DNA of 64,000 bases from Parietaria judaica (taxonomy: Eukaryota; Streptophyta; Magnoliopsida; Rosales; Urticaceae), in the NCBI GenBank assembly GCA_954871525.1, contig OX940872.1, forward strand, positions 23,965,746 to 24,029,745, written 5' to 3'. Every line of letters starts with the position of its first letter. Within the stretch, counting starts at the first letter, position 1. The notes beneath the pieces were generated by a model, which was not told where the DNA came from, did no database searches, and saw nothing but the letters and a program-made list of their open reading frames with translations. The position numbers were made by a program, and so were the translations under genes. Below are positions 31,700 to 44,000 of the stretch, piece after piece.

Positions 31700-33469
31700 A
31701 TGTCCGGCGGTAACCAGAAGCTCAGGGTGCTGAGTGCATTGGACGTTGCGAAGACGCAATTGTATCACTTCACCGCCATCGTCATCGCCGGAATGGGTTT
31801 CTTCACCGACGCCTATGATCTCTTCTGCATCTCTCTCGTTACGAAGCTTCTCGGCCGAATTTACTACACCGACATCACCAAGGAGAAGCCCGGAACACTG
31901 CCGCCTAACGTGGCGGCTGCAGTGAATGGGGTTGCCTTCTGCGGGACCCTTGCTGGACAGCTCTTCTTTGGGTGGCTCGGAGACAAGATGGGAAGGAAGA
32001 AGGTCTACGGCCTAACCCTAATCTGCATGGTCGTCTGCTCCATCGCCTCGGGACTTTCGTTCGGCAATGACCCAAAGGCCGTTATGGCCACACTCTGCTT
32101 CTTCAGGTTCTGGCTCGGTTTCGGCATCGGTGGAGACTATCCTCTCTCAGCCACCATTATGTCGGAGTACGCCAATAAGAAGACTCGCGGAGCTTTCATA
32201 GCCGCCGTCTTTGCCATGCAAGGCTTTGGCATCCTAGGTGAGATATACTACGCGCACATATATGACTTGCTTACTTAAAAGTTTACTATCTTGGACTTAG
32301 CGCTCATCTTTTGAGATAGAACAAGTTCAAACATTTAACTTCGAAAACTAAAAATGAGTTATACATCTAAAAATTGAGATTATGATATTAAAAAACATTT
32401 TCATCAATTATTATGAAAAATAGGAGGTGGGATCGTGGCTCTCATAGTGTCTGCCGCTTTCGACCACAAGTTCCCAGCGCCGGCATACAAGGACAATGCG
32501 GTGGCGTCACTTGTCCCACAGGCAGACTATATATGGCGTATTATCCTCGTTTTTGGAGCATTTCCGGCGGCCCTTACATACTACTGGTGAATGAAGATGC
32601 CGGAAACTGCTCGCTACACCGCTCTTGTGGCAAAGAATGCCAAGCAGGCTGCGGCGGACATGTCGAAGGTCTTGCAAGTCGAGATCGAGGCCGAGGAAGA
32701 AAAAATTCAGCAACTTTCCCATGCCAGCAAGACTTTCGGCCTCTTCTCCAAGCAATTCGCTCGTCGTCACGGACTCCACCTAGTCGGCACGACCACGACA
32801 TGGTTTCTACTGGATATCGCCTTCTACAGCCAAAATCTATTCCAAAAGGACATCTTCACTGGCATCGGCTGGATCCCAGCGGCGAACACAATGAACGCCG
32901 TTCAGGAGGTCTTCAAAATCGCAAAGGCACAAACCCTAATCGCCCTCTTTAGCACTGTCCCCGGTTACTGGTTTACCGTCGTGTTCATTGATATTATTGG
33001 ACGATTCGCCATCCAACTGATGGGATTCTTCTTCATGACCGTCTTCATGTTTGCCCTAGCCTTCCCTTACGACCACTGGACAAAGAAAGATAACCACATA
33101 GGGTTTGTGGTGATGTACTCTCTCACCTTCTTCTTCGCCAACTTCGGCCCCAACGCGACAACCTTTGTCGTGCCCGCCGAAATCTTCCCGGCCAGGTTGA
33201 GATCAACCTGCCACGGCATATCGGCTGCCACCGGCAAGGCAGGGGCCATAGTTGGTGCCTTTGGTTTCCTCTACGCGGCACAGAGCAAAGATCCGACGAA
33301 GACCGATGCAGGTTACCCGACTGGGATAGGAATCAAGAACTCTCTGATCATGCTCGGTGTCATCAACTTCCTCGGGATGTTGTTCACCTTCTTGGTGCCG
33401 GAATCGAAGGGAAAATCGCTTGAAGAGTTGACCGGAGAGAATGAAGATGGAGAGGAAGTAACACCTTGA
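31700..33469 (+). pseudogene. PHT1: PHT1 phosphate transporter copy 1 with in-frame TGA
   Basis: High-affinity H+/phosphate symporter of the plasma membrane, major facilitator superfamily. Exons 31700-32237 and 32424-33469 (GT-AG, phase 1) would encode about 527 residues, as in the family. Visible: the loop motif [11 protein letters not shown], the PHT1 signature [15 protein letters not shown], and the C-terminal [19 protein letters not shown]. The defect is TGA at 32588-32590 (codon 235), where copy 2 has CGA in [13 protein letters not shown]. It truncates the protein to 234 residues, about six membrane segments, losing half the transporter. The rest of the frame is clean and by eye about nine in ten residues match copy 2. 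One further oddity is AKTQLYHF, where copy 2 has AKTQWYHF. Restart at the ATG 32591 would yield only the C-terminal half. Pseudogene by sequence; a sequencing error, RNA editing or readthrough cannot be excluded. Confidence 0.85.
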
Positions 33470-34650
33470 TCGAGCTTCTTGTGCATGTGTGATCGAATGA
33501 ACTAGAAGTTCTGGTTTATTATGATTTGTGAAAATTGTATTTTACTTTTATGTGCAATTAATGTACCATAATGAAAGATATTATTAATGTTTTGAAATAC
33601 AAAATATTTCTCACTTTGGTATTTTCAGTCTATGCCTATAAATACAAGACTCCTTCATGATCGAGAAAGCTTGACTTCACAAATTATTTAAATAGTTTAT
33701 AAGGACGTTAACAAAATTAGAATTATTAGGATCTCAATAGGATATGATGGTATATATAAATTGTATATGGGAAAATATAGGTAATAGTATCTTGAAGTAC
33801 CTCATGTTCATGGTATATTCCAAATTTTTTTAAGGCGAAAGTATTAAATTGTTAAAAATTATATATGCCGTTAATATCAAACAATTAACTTTCACAAAAT
33901 ATCAATATTCATATTGCGACATAAGTACATAAGTATTAGTGACAACATAAGTACTTAAGTTATTATTATAATTTATTATTGACATAAATATTTAAATTAT
34001 TATCATATGTAAATTACGTAGAATTATTGGTGGATAAAATTATTAAATAAAATATATGATAATAAATTAGGTATTTATATTGTCAATATTAACTTAGGAA
34101 CTTATGATGTTTCTGTAACTTTATCCACTATTTTTGTCTGTATATATTATCCCATTGTATATTAACATAGTACTTAAATGTTAAATGTTGCAGAAGCTCG
34201 ATTAGATAACAATCCAAGGATTTATTCATGAATGTCAAATCTTCCTTTTGATCGATAGGACCTCAAAAACCCAATCCTCTCGTGAACTCGAATTTAGGAA
34301 AACCCTAAATTTTATTTCTCCTAATTTCAAGTGTGACAATGTTTGGCTGAAAAAATTCACCTCAAAAATAATAGAAGAAAAAAAAAATGACAGTAAAATA
34401 ACGACATGATAAACGCAGCATAAATATAACCAAAACCTTTGATTTGGTGTGCTATATATAAGGCGAATTTTGACATTCAAGTCAAAATTGTGTCTTGTGT
34501 GAGAGAATATCAAGGGATGTTTATTTGTGGATTGAGCCTCTTTGGTATATAAGATTAAAATATTTCCATAAAAGCACTAAACGATTGCAAAATATATAGC
34601 GCTGTATAAATTGAAATCATTAGAGAAATACAATATAGTCTAAACACGAA
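33470..34650. other. 3' flank of PHT1 copy 1, non-coding
   Basis: Presumed 3' UTR to about 33600, then A/T-rich DNA with no recognised gene. Confidence 0.4.
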
Positions 34651-37434
34651 TCTATATATTATAAAAGGAAGAACTCATAGGTGATGTGGCACAATAATAT
34701 TTAAACATTTAGAAAAACAGGAACTAGAAGAACTACAAGGTATTTAGAACAATAGAATCAAGGTATTGGGATTTCTAATTTTCTCCTAATTTACAATTTT
34801 TTTTCTTCACAAAAATAAATGCCTTATTAATGAGGTTAAACATCAAGAAGCTAAGAAATAAAAGGTCATAAATTGATTTTCAAGACATTGCAAAGAGGAA
34901 TTATGTTAATCATGTAAAAGAATATATATCAATCTAAAGCAAATATGAATGCTCTGGTTTCATGTAATGAATAGGTAGAAACGTAGAGGTGTTACTTGGG
35001 TTTTTTGTATTGAATAGGCTTTTGGTTTTCTCCTATAATTATGTGCATTGAAGCTATGCCTTTTCATTTGTGCATTTTTTTTACCTATATATATGCCTAC
35101 TCCCTACAAAGACTGGATATATGAAATCATATCATATCATTCTTATTTCTTATTCTATTTTTATGTTTTTCTTATTTATATATTATTATGATCTTAACAT
35201 ATTGTTAATACATTTTTATTATGTGCTTAATTCAGCCATGTATAATGCATCACCTCAATTCCAATCAAGCTTGAAGTGCATGTGTACACTCCAAGGGTAA
35301 GCATTTTCATGTTCTTTTTTCATTCTTTTTTCTGACGTTAGTTTTATAATAGTATTTTTTTAATATTATTTGCTTGATTCAAGGCAATTAAAAGTGCTTC
35401 ATCTTATTTTAATTCTTATATAATAATATAATTATTAAATTAATTTTAATTATTCAAGTGCGGTCTTTTCTATTACATATTTATATATATTCAATTATTA
35501 ATTTTAATATAATTATTAATTTTAATTATTTAAGATGGGTAAAGAATGGCGATCAATGTTTGTAAATTTGGTGCAGAAAGATATATTTTTCCTTTCTCGA
35601 TCCCAATTCATCAATATTACATATTATTTGAAAAAGTTCTTGACTTGCAACATTTATTTACCTTTTCTACTATCCAGGTTTAATTTAATAAATAAATTGT
35701 TCTGTAAATAAATTGACTTTGACGGACTATTTGGATGATCGTAGATCCTTTGTTTATGTAAAGTATAAAATCTTTTATGCAGAATCAAGATTTTCAAGAG
35801 TTGTATAGTGAAGTTGTTTGTAATTCTACTAACAATAGTTATACACTCATTATATATATATTCCTGTATAATATAACAATTCATATATTTAAGATAATGT
35901 CGTTTGGACGTTGTGAATATGTATTATTAAGACAACAACAATTTCTTACTTGAATCATAAATATAATATTTTCTTTTGCTGTAATGAAATTCGTTATGCA
36001 GTAAAATAATTTACTTCTTAAGTTTTTCTAATATAATTAGATGAAACAATGATTCATGCTTAAATGTAACTGTTAAAGAAATGTAACTGTTAAAACTAAT
36101 ATGCATGGCAAATGTATGGCTCATTGTATGAATGATAGGTTGGTTTTCAATTTGCTAATTTTTTTCTGTTTTTGCATTATTACTAGAAATTTCTCACTAA
36201 CTTTTTTTAATATTTTTTTTTTGTTATATCTATTGGCTTTTATGTTTGATCTATTCTCTTTCAAAGCTTACATTTGATAATTATTAATTTATATAGTGCG
36301 CTTTTATGTTGATTTTTTATTACGGTTGTTTTGAAAAGAAAAAAAAATAGGTCGAAACGAATAGTATTGTGTTAAACTTATTTATTTATTTTGTGTTATA
36401 GCTATAATTTATAAACTCCTTTTATTTTGAATATGTAGTGAGTGATAAGAGAAAGAGAAGTAATTAGTCATTCATCATCGGAATGTGAATCAATTTGCAT
36501 GCTATTAAAAGAAAAGAGAGCGGTACAATATTGGAAGATGAATAAACACTTAACACAAAAAAAAGTGTGTTAGTTAAACGATTAAATTAAGTGGCATCAT
36601 GTAAAAATTAACAATATCAATGACACCTTAGTTATGTGCATTAAAATTATCCAAAATTTCTTAATTAGTAATCGCTAATTTTTATTTTTGATTTTAACTA
36701 GATAATAATCAATTTCGAATTTCATAATTATTTGTTAATTGTAGTTTTTAAAAAAATAACTAATTAATGTAAAAAATCCATAAAATAAAACTTCAAATTT
36801 ATTTAATTACTGGGTATTTTTAATCTATATATTATTTGAGTAATATATCATTATTTCTTGAATTATGTCATAAAGTTATTTATTTGTTTATAAAACCAAT
36901 AGGTTGGAATAGATTCATGGTTCACTAATAAACTATTGAAGTGTAGCTATAATAAGAAGGGTTAACTTGCGTTAAAACCCAATATTTCTCCTATGCTCTG
37001 TCTGTACTTAACCTCTAAATTAGTAGGTGAAAATACCTAACATCGTTATTATTGCAAACAAACAAACTTAGGAGTTTTAATGGTTTTTTAGTTTTTTTTT
37101 TTTTTAATGATCTTTGTTAGGGTTTTTATGCGAAATATGTTAGTCTGTAACAAAATAGTCAAGCTCAGTACTTTCACCTTCTATTTTAGACTTTGGCTAC
37201 ACGACGGTGCATATAAGTTATTGTTGAATATTTTTACCACAATTAAACAAGCTTGGATTATATTTACATAATATTATCAATGTTGTGCTATTAGATAAAA
37301 AGAATTTACAATATCGCAACTTTAAAATTATATATTACTTTAAACTTATATTAATAAGAACATATTTTTTAATTATTAATTTAAAATCTATAAATATATT
37401 TTATAACCCGCGGAAAGCGCGGGCATCCTACTAG
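34651..37434 (+). mobile_element. Non-autonomous Helitron
   Basis: Starts TCTATATATTATAAAAGGAA, a common plant Helitron 5' end, and ends CTAG at 37431-37434. Seven bases upstream of CTAG is the hairpin CCCGCG-GAAAG-CGCGGG (37407-37423). It sits between A (34650) and T (37435), as Helitrons do, and has no TSD. There is no Rep/helicase gene. The inside is A/T-rich with only short open frames (for example 35070-35300) of no recognised family. A GGGTTAACTTGCG...TTAAAC stretch at about 36959-37251 may be a nested MITE. Confidence 0.85.
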
Positions 37435-38201
37435 TATATAACTAGATAGGGAATCTATCTTGATTTTCGGGTCCCGTTGGGTCGGTTTTAACCCGAGCAT
37501 CCTTAATCAAAATCTAGCCTGAACAGTTATCTTGAACACCTACAAGTATTTCTCTAAGTCCAATATAAAAAATATTCAGAAATGGCTAAGAAAAAATATA
37601 TTTGAAACAATATGCATATATATAATATATAACGCTACTATATAAGATTAGTCGATTTTTGCTCAAATTGTTTGATTGATTTGCATCGTTTATTTAATTA
37701 TTATTATATATATATAATCTTTATAAATGAAAATATTGTAATAACTGAATATATTTAATCAAGAATCAACATTCACCGGTTAGCTATTGGTAATTAATCC
37801 GATGGAAATCAGGTTAGATAGTTGGAGTTAAAATCACTCTTATGAATCAATGGATCTATTATAGAAGGCTAATCTTTAATTCAATACCGTGAAAATTTGA
37901 TGAACTTTCGGAACTCATTCTTCTTGTTCTGAAAATTCTCTCTTTTTTCGCAAAAATTAGCGCACCAATTCAAGAATCCACACCTCTACGCAGTCCATCA
38001 ACGTGCAGAAAACGCTGCTGCGATCATCCAATGAAAGGTGACGGATATATCCTCGGGAGTCGGCGCTGGCTAACTCGGGGAGGGAATGAGAGAATTGTGT
38101 CCTTTGGATAAAGAAAATTCTCAATGCCAGAGAGACAGAGAGCAGAGGAGTTTTTAATCTCCTTTCTCAACTTTAATAAGTAATAATATAGTATTTAGAC
38201 T
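37435..38201. other. Non-coding between Helitron and copia element
   Basis: No gene recognised. About 37900-38150 is less A/T-rich and leader-like, but I see no supported reading frame. Confidence 0.35.
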
Positions 38202-38206
38202 CATTG

Positions 38207-38373
38207 TGTTAGGAATCAGTTAGTTATACACGTCAGCTCTTACGTAATCTTTCTGTTACACATCAGCCAATCACAGACCTGATGTATCTTGTATTTAATC
38301 ATGTCTCTGTTCACAATGATCGGTATCAATCAAGAACACTTTCTCTCTCTCCTCTCTCTTGATTGTTCGTACA
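38207..38373 (+). repeat. 5' LTR of the copia element
   Basis: 167 bp, TGTTAGGAATC to GTTCGTACA, ending in a CT-rich tract with CTCTCTCTCC. Confidence 0.92.
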
Positions 38374-38385
38374 TGGTATCAGAGC
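38374..38385 (+). other. Primer-binding site
   Basis: TGGTATCAGAGC directly after the 5' LTR; complementary to initiator Met-tRNA. Confidence 0.9.
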
Positions 38386-39463
38386 TCTCAAGGTTCATCA
38401 ATGGCGTCCACAAACACGTTTGTTGCAAGACCTCCTCTGTTCACTATACCGTCTACTCTGAATCCGATTCCGATTCGCTTGGATCGGAACAACTTCTCAT
38501 ACTGGAAAACTCAAGTGCTCCCATCTGTGGACACTACTACAAATATGAGATTATACTACGGAGATTCCACTACGCAAGACAAAAAGCGTCGTTGGAAGTC
38601 AATTTTCGACGATGGAAATTATTATGCGTAGTCGGATTTAAAAAAAAATAGACTTCCGACTACACAATTTTTTATGTGTCGTCAGAAGCATATATTCGCC
38701 GCGGCGAATATTAGTTCGCCGCGGCGAGTAGTGTTCCAACTACGCATATATTAGTGTCGTCAGAATAGAAAACGACATTCATTTCCAACGACACTTATTA
38801 GTGTCGTTGGAATGACTCGCCGCGGCAAACCTAAACTAGCCGCGGCGATTTTTCCCATAATATTGAAAAAAGTACATATTTTTTTGGAATTGTAAAATAT
38901 TGAAAAATTAGAAATTTATCTTTCAACGACACTTTTAAGTGTCGTCGGATCACAGTTAGCCGCGGCAAATATATATTAGCCGCGGCGGATAAGTGATCCA
39001 ACTACACTTTTAAGTGTAGTTGAAAGTTTCGCCGCGGCTACTACTAAATAGGCCGCGGCGTATTTTCACATTTTTTGATTTAGTTTAATTTTGTAACATT
39101 GTATATAATTAGTAAACAATAAGTTTGACATAATTATTTTTGTAAGTTGACGTTTTCCCAAATTGTGACTTTATTGCGGCAAAAGTACATATTTCTTTTT
39201 GAAAATGGTTAAATTGAGTTTTTTGTTCGATTTTTTTGATGTAATTTCATTTTATAACACTTTGAATGATTTTAGAACTGTTATTTTAACATTATTTGTT
39301 TTAAATTTAAGTTTTTCCAATTATTGCGACGAAATTACATTTATTAATATATGTTATCAACGATCGATTACTAAATTTTGATTGAGAATATATATTTTTG
39401 TACTCTTGAATTAATTTTTGTTTAAATAAAAATGGTTGTTTAGGATTTTAATAAATTGGTTAA

Positions 39464-39513
39464 ACCATAACCCTAATCCCTAACCCTAAACCCTAAACTC
39501 TAACCCTAAACCA
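39464..39513. repeat. Interstitial telomere-like CCCTAAA array
   Basis: Several tandem CCCTAAA/CCCTAA units with slight variants (AACCCTAAACCCTAAACTC), matching the plant telomere repeat, inside the CACTA element. Confidence 0.82.
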
Positions 39514-39600
39514 TTGTTGGCAAAATTTTACTTGGGAAATCAATGCATTAGTGGTGTTCATCGTACGCGCACCCATTAAAGCACAAAGATAGAGATGTTC

Positions 39601-40710
39601 TTAATCGAAAACTTTAAAATATGTAATTGAATGAAATAATAATTTTTGTAATAAAAACTTATATTGTTCAATTCTAGTTTTCAACGACTTCATGAGTTTT
39701 TTTTTTAATTTAAACATTTATTACTATTTGTTTATAAATTATATAATATAATTTAAGTATAATAATATAAATCAAGAGTAGTAGAAGAGATTTTTTATTT
39801 TTTGAAGTGTAAAATATTGAAAAATTAGAAATTTATCTTTCAACGACACTTTTAAGTGTCGTTGGATCACAGTTAGCCGCGGCTAATATATATTAGCCGC
39901 GGCGGATAAGTGATCCAACTACACTTAAAAGTGTCGTTGAAAGTTTCGCCGCGGCTACTACTAAATAGGCCGCGGCGTATTGTTATAAACAATTTAAATT
40001 ATATCATTTTACGATATCAATAATTATAAGGTAAGAGTAGTGTGCTATCTTAGTAAGAAAAAAAATAAGTTTTTTTTTATATCTATTATAATATTCTTTT
40101 ATTAATCGCGGAATCTCATTTCTCGGTATGTTATTCTCCTCTCTTAGTTGTCGTTCGATTTTTTCATTTGAAAAGCAAACCACTTATTTATATTTTTAAG
40201 TAGATCTTAAGTGCTTTGAAATTTAGATGTTGGATATATATATATATATAAAATCATTCAAATTTTCATAATTTTATTTTATATTTGAAGTCGTTACTTA
40301 GAAAGCTATAATAAGGTTGAATGAAAGTTAAACTTTGAGTTTCGTATAATTAGTTTAATTGTAAATTTTATGTTTTGAAACAAATGTCGTTGTGTGACTT
40401 GTGTGATTTTAATCGAAAACTTTAGAATATGTAATTGAATGAAGTAATAATTTTTGTAATAAAAACTTATATTGATCAATTCTAGTTTTCAACGACTTCA
40501 TGAGTTTTTTTTTTTAATTTAAACATTTTTTACTATTTGTTTATAAATTATATAATATAATTTAAGTATAATAATATAAACCAAGAGTAGTAGAAGAGAT
40601 TATTTATTTTTTGAAGTGTAAAATATGGAAAAATTAGAAATTTATCTTTCAACGACACTTTTAAGTGTAGTTGAAAGTTTCGCCGCGGCAAACTATAGTT
40701 CGCCGCGGCG
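39601..40710. repeat. ~808-bp direct duplication within the CACTA element
   Basis: Sequence starting TTAATCGAAAACTTTA at 39601 recurs at 40409 with few changes for about 210 bp and then continues into the same subterminal-type module (39808, 40618). The spacing of about 808 bp is constant across the matching parts. Confidence 0.72.
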
Positions 40711-40955
40711 AGTGTCGGGTTTTTACACGACACATCTCAATCTTGTGTCGTTGAAACCCCAAATTTTCGAATTTTTTTCACTTTTTTTCGTTTCCCTCCC
40801 TTTTTCTCTCTTATTTCAGGCTTTCCCTCTCTCTTTTTTCTTCACTTCTCACTTCGTTCTCTTCTCTCTTTCTCTCACTCTCCCTTCTCTCCTTCTCTCC
40901 TTTTATCCTCAACCTTGCCCTAGACGTCGCCGTCGCCGTCGCCGTTGCCGTCGCC

Positions 40956-41012
40956 ATGGAGGAGAACGTCGGCCACCAACAAGTCTACTCCCTAACCGAG
41001 TTTCTACCTTGA
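40956..41012 (+). other. Gene-like start inside the CACTA element (18-codon frame)
   Basis: A CT-rich leader-like stretch (about 40795-40920) and a GTCGCC repeat lead into CGCCATGGAGG, a strong plant start context. The frame reads MEENVGHQQVYSLTEFLP and stops at 41012. Downstream there are A/T-rich, intron-like stretches and a T-rich TTTTTTTGTAG acceptor-like site near 41263. This could be the 5' end of a captured host gene or of the element's own lost gene. No homology recognised. Confidence 0.35.
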
Positions 41013-44000
41013 GCAAGGTTAGAATCCGAGCCCTAAATTAATATTATATTTTTAATGCATTTTTGTGTTAAAATAGTATTGTTTATAGTTTATGTGATGT
41101 TATTTTGATGATTTAGTGAATATCTCTTAGCGTGTTAATGAATTTGTTGATGCTTTTTAGTTTTTGTTGATTTGTGTTTTGGTATGTTGGTGGGTTTATA
41201 TTTTTCGAAATATGTTGATAAATTTTGTGGGTTTATGAACTTTCTTTGATGTTTTTTTGTAGGCTCGGGGAAAAGTTCATGTTACACAATACAACCGGCT
41301 TGAATTTTCAATGTTCATGTTCATGATGAAGAATAGAATATTATGTATATGGACGGTTTTACATTCTTAGATATAGGGACGACGGTACTATTTGTAAGTA
41401 TGAATGATACTTTTTGTAGGTACGGAATATTATTGGTAATAAATCGATTAATTTTGGAATTTATTATATAAAATATATATTATTTATTATTTACAGGTGA
41501 TACCAAAGCATCCGGGCGATTTTAATCGCCCGTTTTTTTTAATTTTATATCGGCATATTCGACGACACTTTTAAGTGTAGTTGGAAGTAATGTTCGCCGC
41601 GGCAAATAAATTTGTGCCGCGGCGAATATTGTTTTCGACGACACTTTTTAAGTGTAGTCCATGGACACTTCCGACGACACTTAAATAAGTGTAGTCAGAT
41701 ATCATACGACGGAGGATCCGACGACACATTAAAAGTGTAGTTGGAACACTCCGACTACACTTTTTAAGTGTAGTCCAATCCCCTTTTTGTAGTAGTGGGA
41801 GGCACATGGCCTTGATCGCATCCTGCTTGGTCTGGAGGCTTGTCCACCTCCGATGATCTCCGTTGACAGAAATCCAGAGGTTCTGTCACCAAATCCTGCA
41901 TATGAGTCATGGCGGCGCCTTGATCGGTTTCTGGTGAGATGGCTGTTTGGCGGCATCTCTGAAGCTGTGATCGGCCATGTTTCGAGATGCAAGAGCTCAA
42001 ACGAGGTATGGAAAAATCTTGAACAACTATTTTCTTCCAGCTCCAAAGCCAGAGTTCTTCAACTCAAGGCACAATTCCAATCAACCAAGAAAGGTTCACT
42101 CTCAGTTGATGAATACATCCTGAGAATGAGATGCATCGCTGACAGCCTGATCGGAGCAGGACAAACTGTCACAGATGATGACATCATCCTCCAGCTTCTT
42201 GGAGGTTTTGGCCCTGACTACGAGTCAGTCATCGTGAACCTAGCCGGACGTGATAATCTCACTTTACCGGAGTTGATCTTTTCTCTGCAGTCACACGAGA
42301 CGCGAATTGAATCGTATCACAACATTGACCAGGCTATGCACACAATGGAAATCTCACAACATTCTGCAAATTATGTGTCAAAGAGGCAAGTTCAGACAAA
42401 CAATGGTGGCAACTCGGGTCAGATCTTCAATAGAAACCACCAAAATTTCCGGGGCCAGTCAAATCGAGGACGATCAATGGGAAGAGGAAGAAGCAGTCAT
42501 GGAAACTATGGAAATCGAGTTGTGTGTCAGCTCTGCGGGAAGGCAGGACGAACGGTGATCAAATGCTATTATCGCTTTGATCAGAACTTTGGATCTCAGC
42601 AACATCCTCGGGCTCATGAACACAGCGGAATGGAGGGTCAAGGACAACGCCATCCCCAGGCCCATGTTGCTCATGCTCAGTGTGGAGAGTCCAATATGAA
42701 TGACTGGTACATGGACAGCGGTGCCACCGATCACGTATCACCAACTGAAGAAAGTTTTGTGCAGAAACAAGACTATCACGGGAACAACAAGCTTATTGTA
42801 GGTAATGGCTCTGCACTTTCTATTAATTCATTGGGAAATTCTTATATCCCCATTGCAAGAAATAGGAAACTAAAGCTTCTTGATATACTACATGTTCCCG
42901 ATGTTACGAAAAATCTTATGAGCGTTTCTAAGGTTACGACTGACAACAATGTAACTGTGGAATTTTCCTCTGATGATGTAATTGTCAAGGACAAAATGTC
43001 GAGGGAAACACTGCTGGAAGGAACACATGAATATGGGTTATACAAGCTGGATATCTCTCCAATTAGTTCTCAGACAAGTGATGATAGGAGCAGGAAGATC
43101 AACAACATCAACAAGGGTATTTCTGTCAAAAACTCGAATGTTTACACTTCTGAAAGTGTAGATCAAACTCTCTTGTGGCATAGTAGGTTAGGACATGCTT
43201 CTAGCCCTGTAGTAAACTCTGTATTACAGCTTATGAATAAGAAGTCAGCAAATAGAAATGTTCCAACTTGTCATGCGTGTCAACTTGGAAAACTTCATAG
43301 ATCATATCTTGGACCAGTTGCACCTAAGACAAGCATGCCTTTCCAACTTATCCACACGGATATATGGGGTCCAGCCCCAATTCTCTCAACTGAAGGCTAC
43401 AAATATTACATTATATTTGTAGATGATTTCACAAAATACAGTTGGATCTTCCCTCTCAAAGCCAAGTCCGAAACTATTGGGATTTTCTCTCACTTTCATG
43501 TCTTCATTGAGAGAAAATTCTCCATGAAAATAAAGGCTGTCCAATCAGATTGGGGAGGTGAATACCGGCCTCTAAAAACACTTCTGCATAGGCTTGGAGT
43601 TATTTTTCGTCATCCGTGTCCACATGTGCATCAACAAAATGGAAGAGTTGAGAGAAAGCACAGACATGTGACAGAAATAGGCCTCACTCAGCTTGCTCAT
43701 GCTGACATGCCTTTGTCCTTTTGGTGGGATTCCTTTGTCACTGCCACATACACTATCAACAGACTACCATCTCCAGTTTGCCAAGGGAAATCACCATTTG
43801 AGCTTCTCTATAATCACAGGCCAGACTATACCTTCCTCAAGACATTTGGCTGTACTTGCTACCCTCTCTTAAAACCATACAACAAACATAAGTTTGCTTT
43901 CAAGAGGTCTAAGTGCCTATTCCTAAGCTACATCCCTACTCACAAGGGTTACAGATGTCTCCATCCTACAGGCAGGATCTATATTGATCGTAGTGTCACG

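Larger units (their letters stand above)
38532..41797. mobile_element. Non-autonomous CACTA (En/Spm-type) element
   Basis: 3266 bp with CACTACTACAAA at the left end and TTTTTGTAGTAGTG at the right; 3-bp TSD GGA (38529-38531, 41798-41800), both hallmarks of CACTA transposons. Subterminal regions are packed with two motif types: ACGACACTT..AAGTGTCGT-like near-palindromes and the palindrome TTCGCCGCGGCGAA and its half-forms. No transposase is visible. Internal modules recur at about 38890-39064, 39808-39980 and 40618-40710. Confidence 0.93.

Noticed and set aside
32591..33469. Independent 292-codon gene starting at ATG 32591
   Set aside because: It is the second half of PHT1 copy 1 after the premature stop; the ATG is an internal Met that is also internal in copy 2.
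38374..38385. tRNA-like TGGTATCAGAGC (also 19479-19490)
   Set aside because: Primer-binding sites of LTR elements; no cloverleaf around them. I found no tRNA gene in the window.
40625..41041. 138-codon frame with a poly-Arg stretch in the CACTA element
   Set aside because: The Arg run is the GTCGCC repeat read in another frame; the better candidate is the ATG at 40956.
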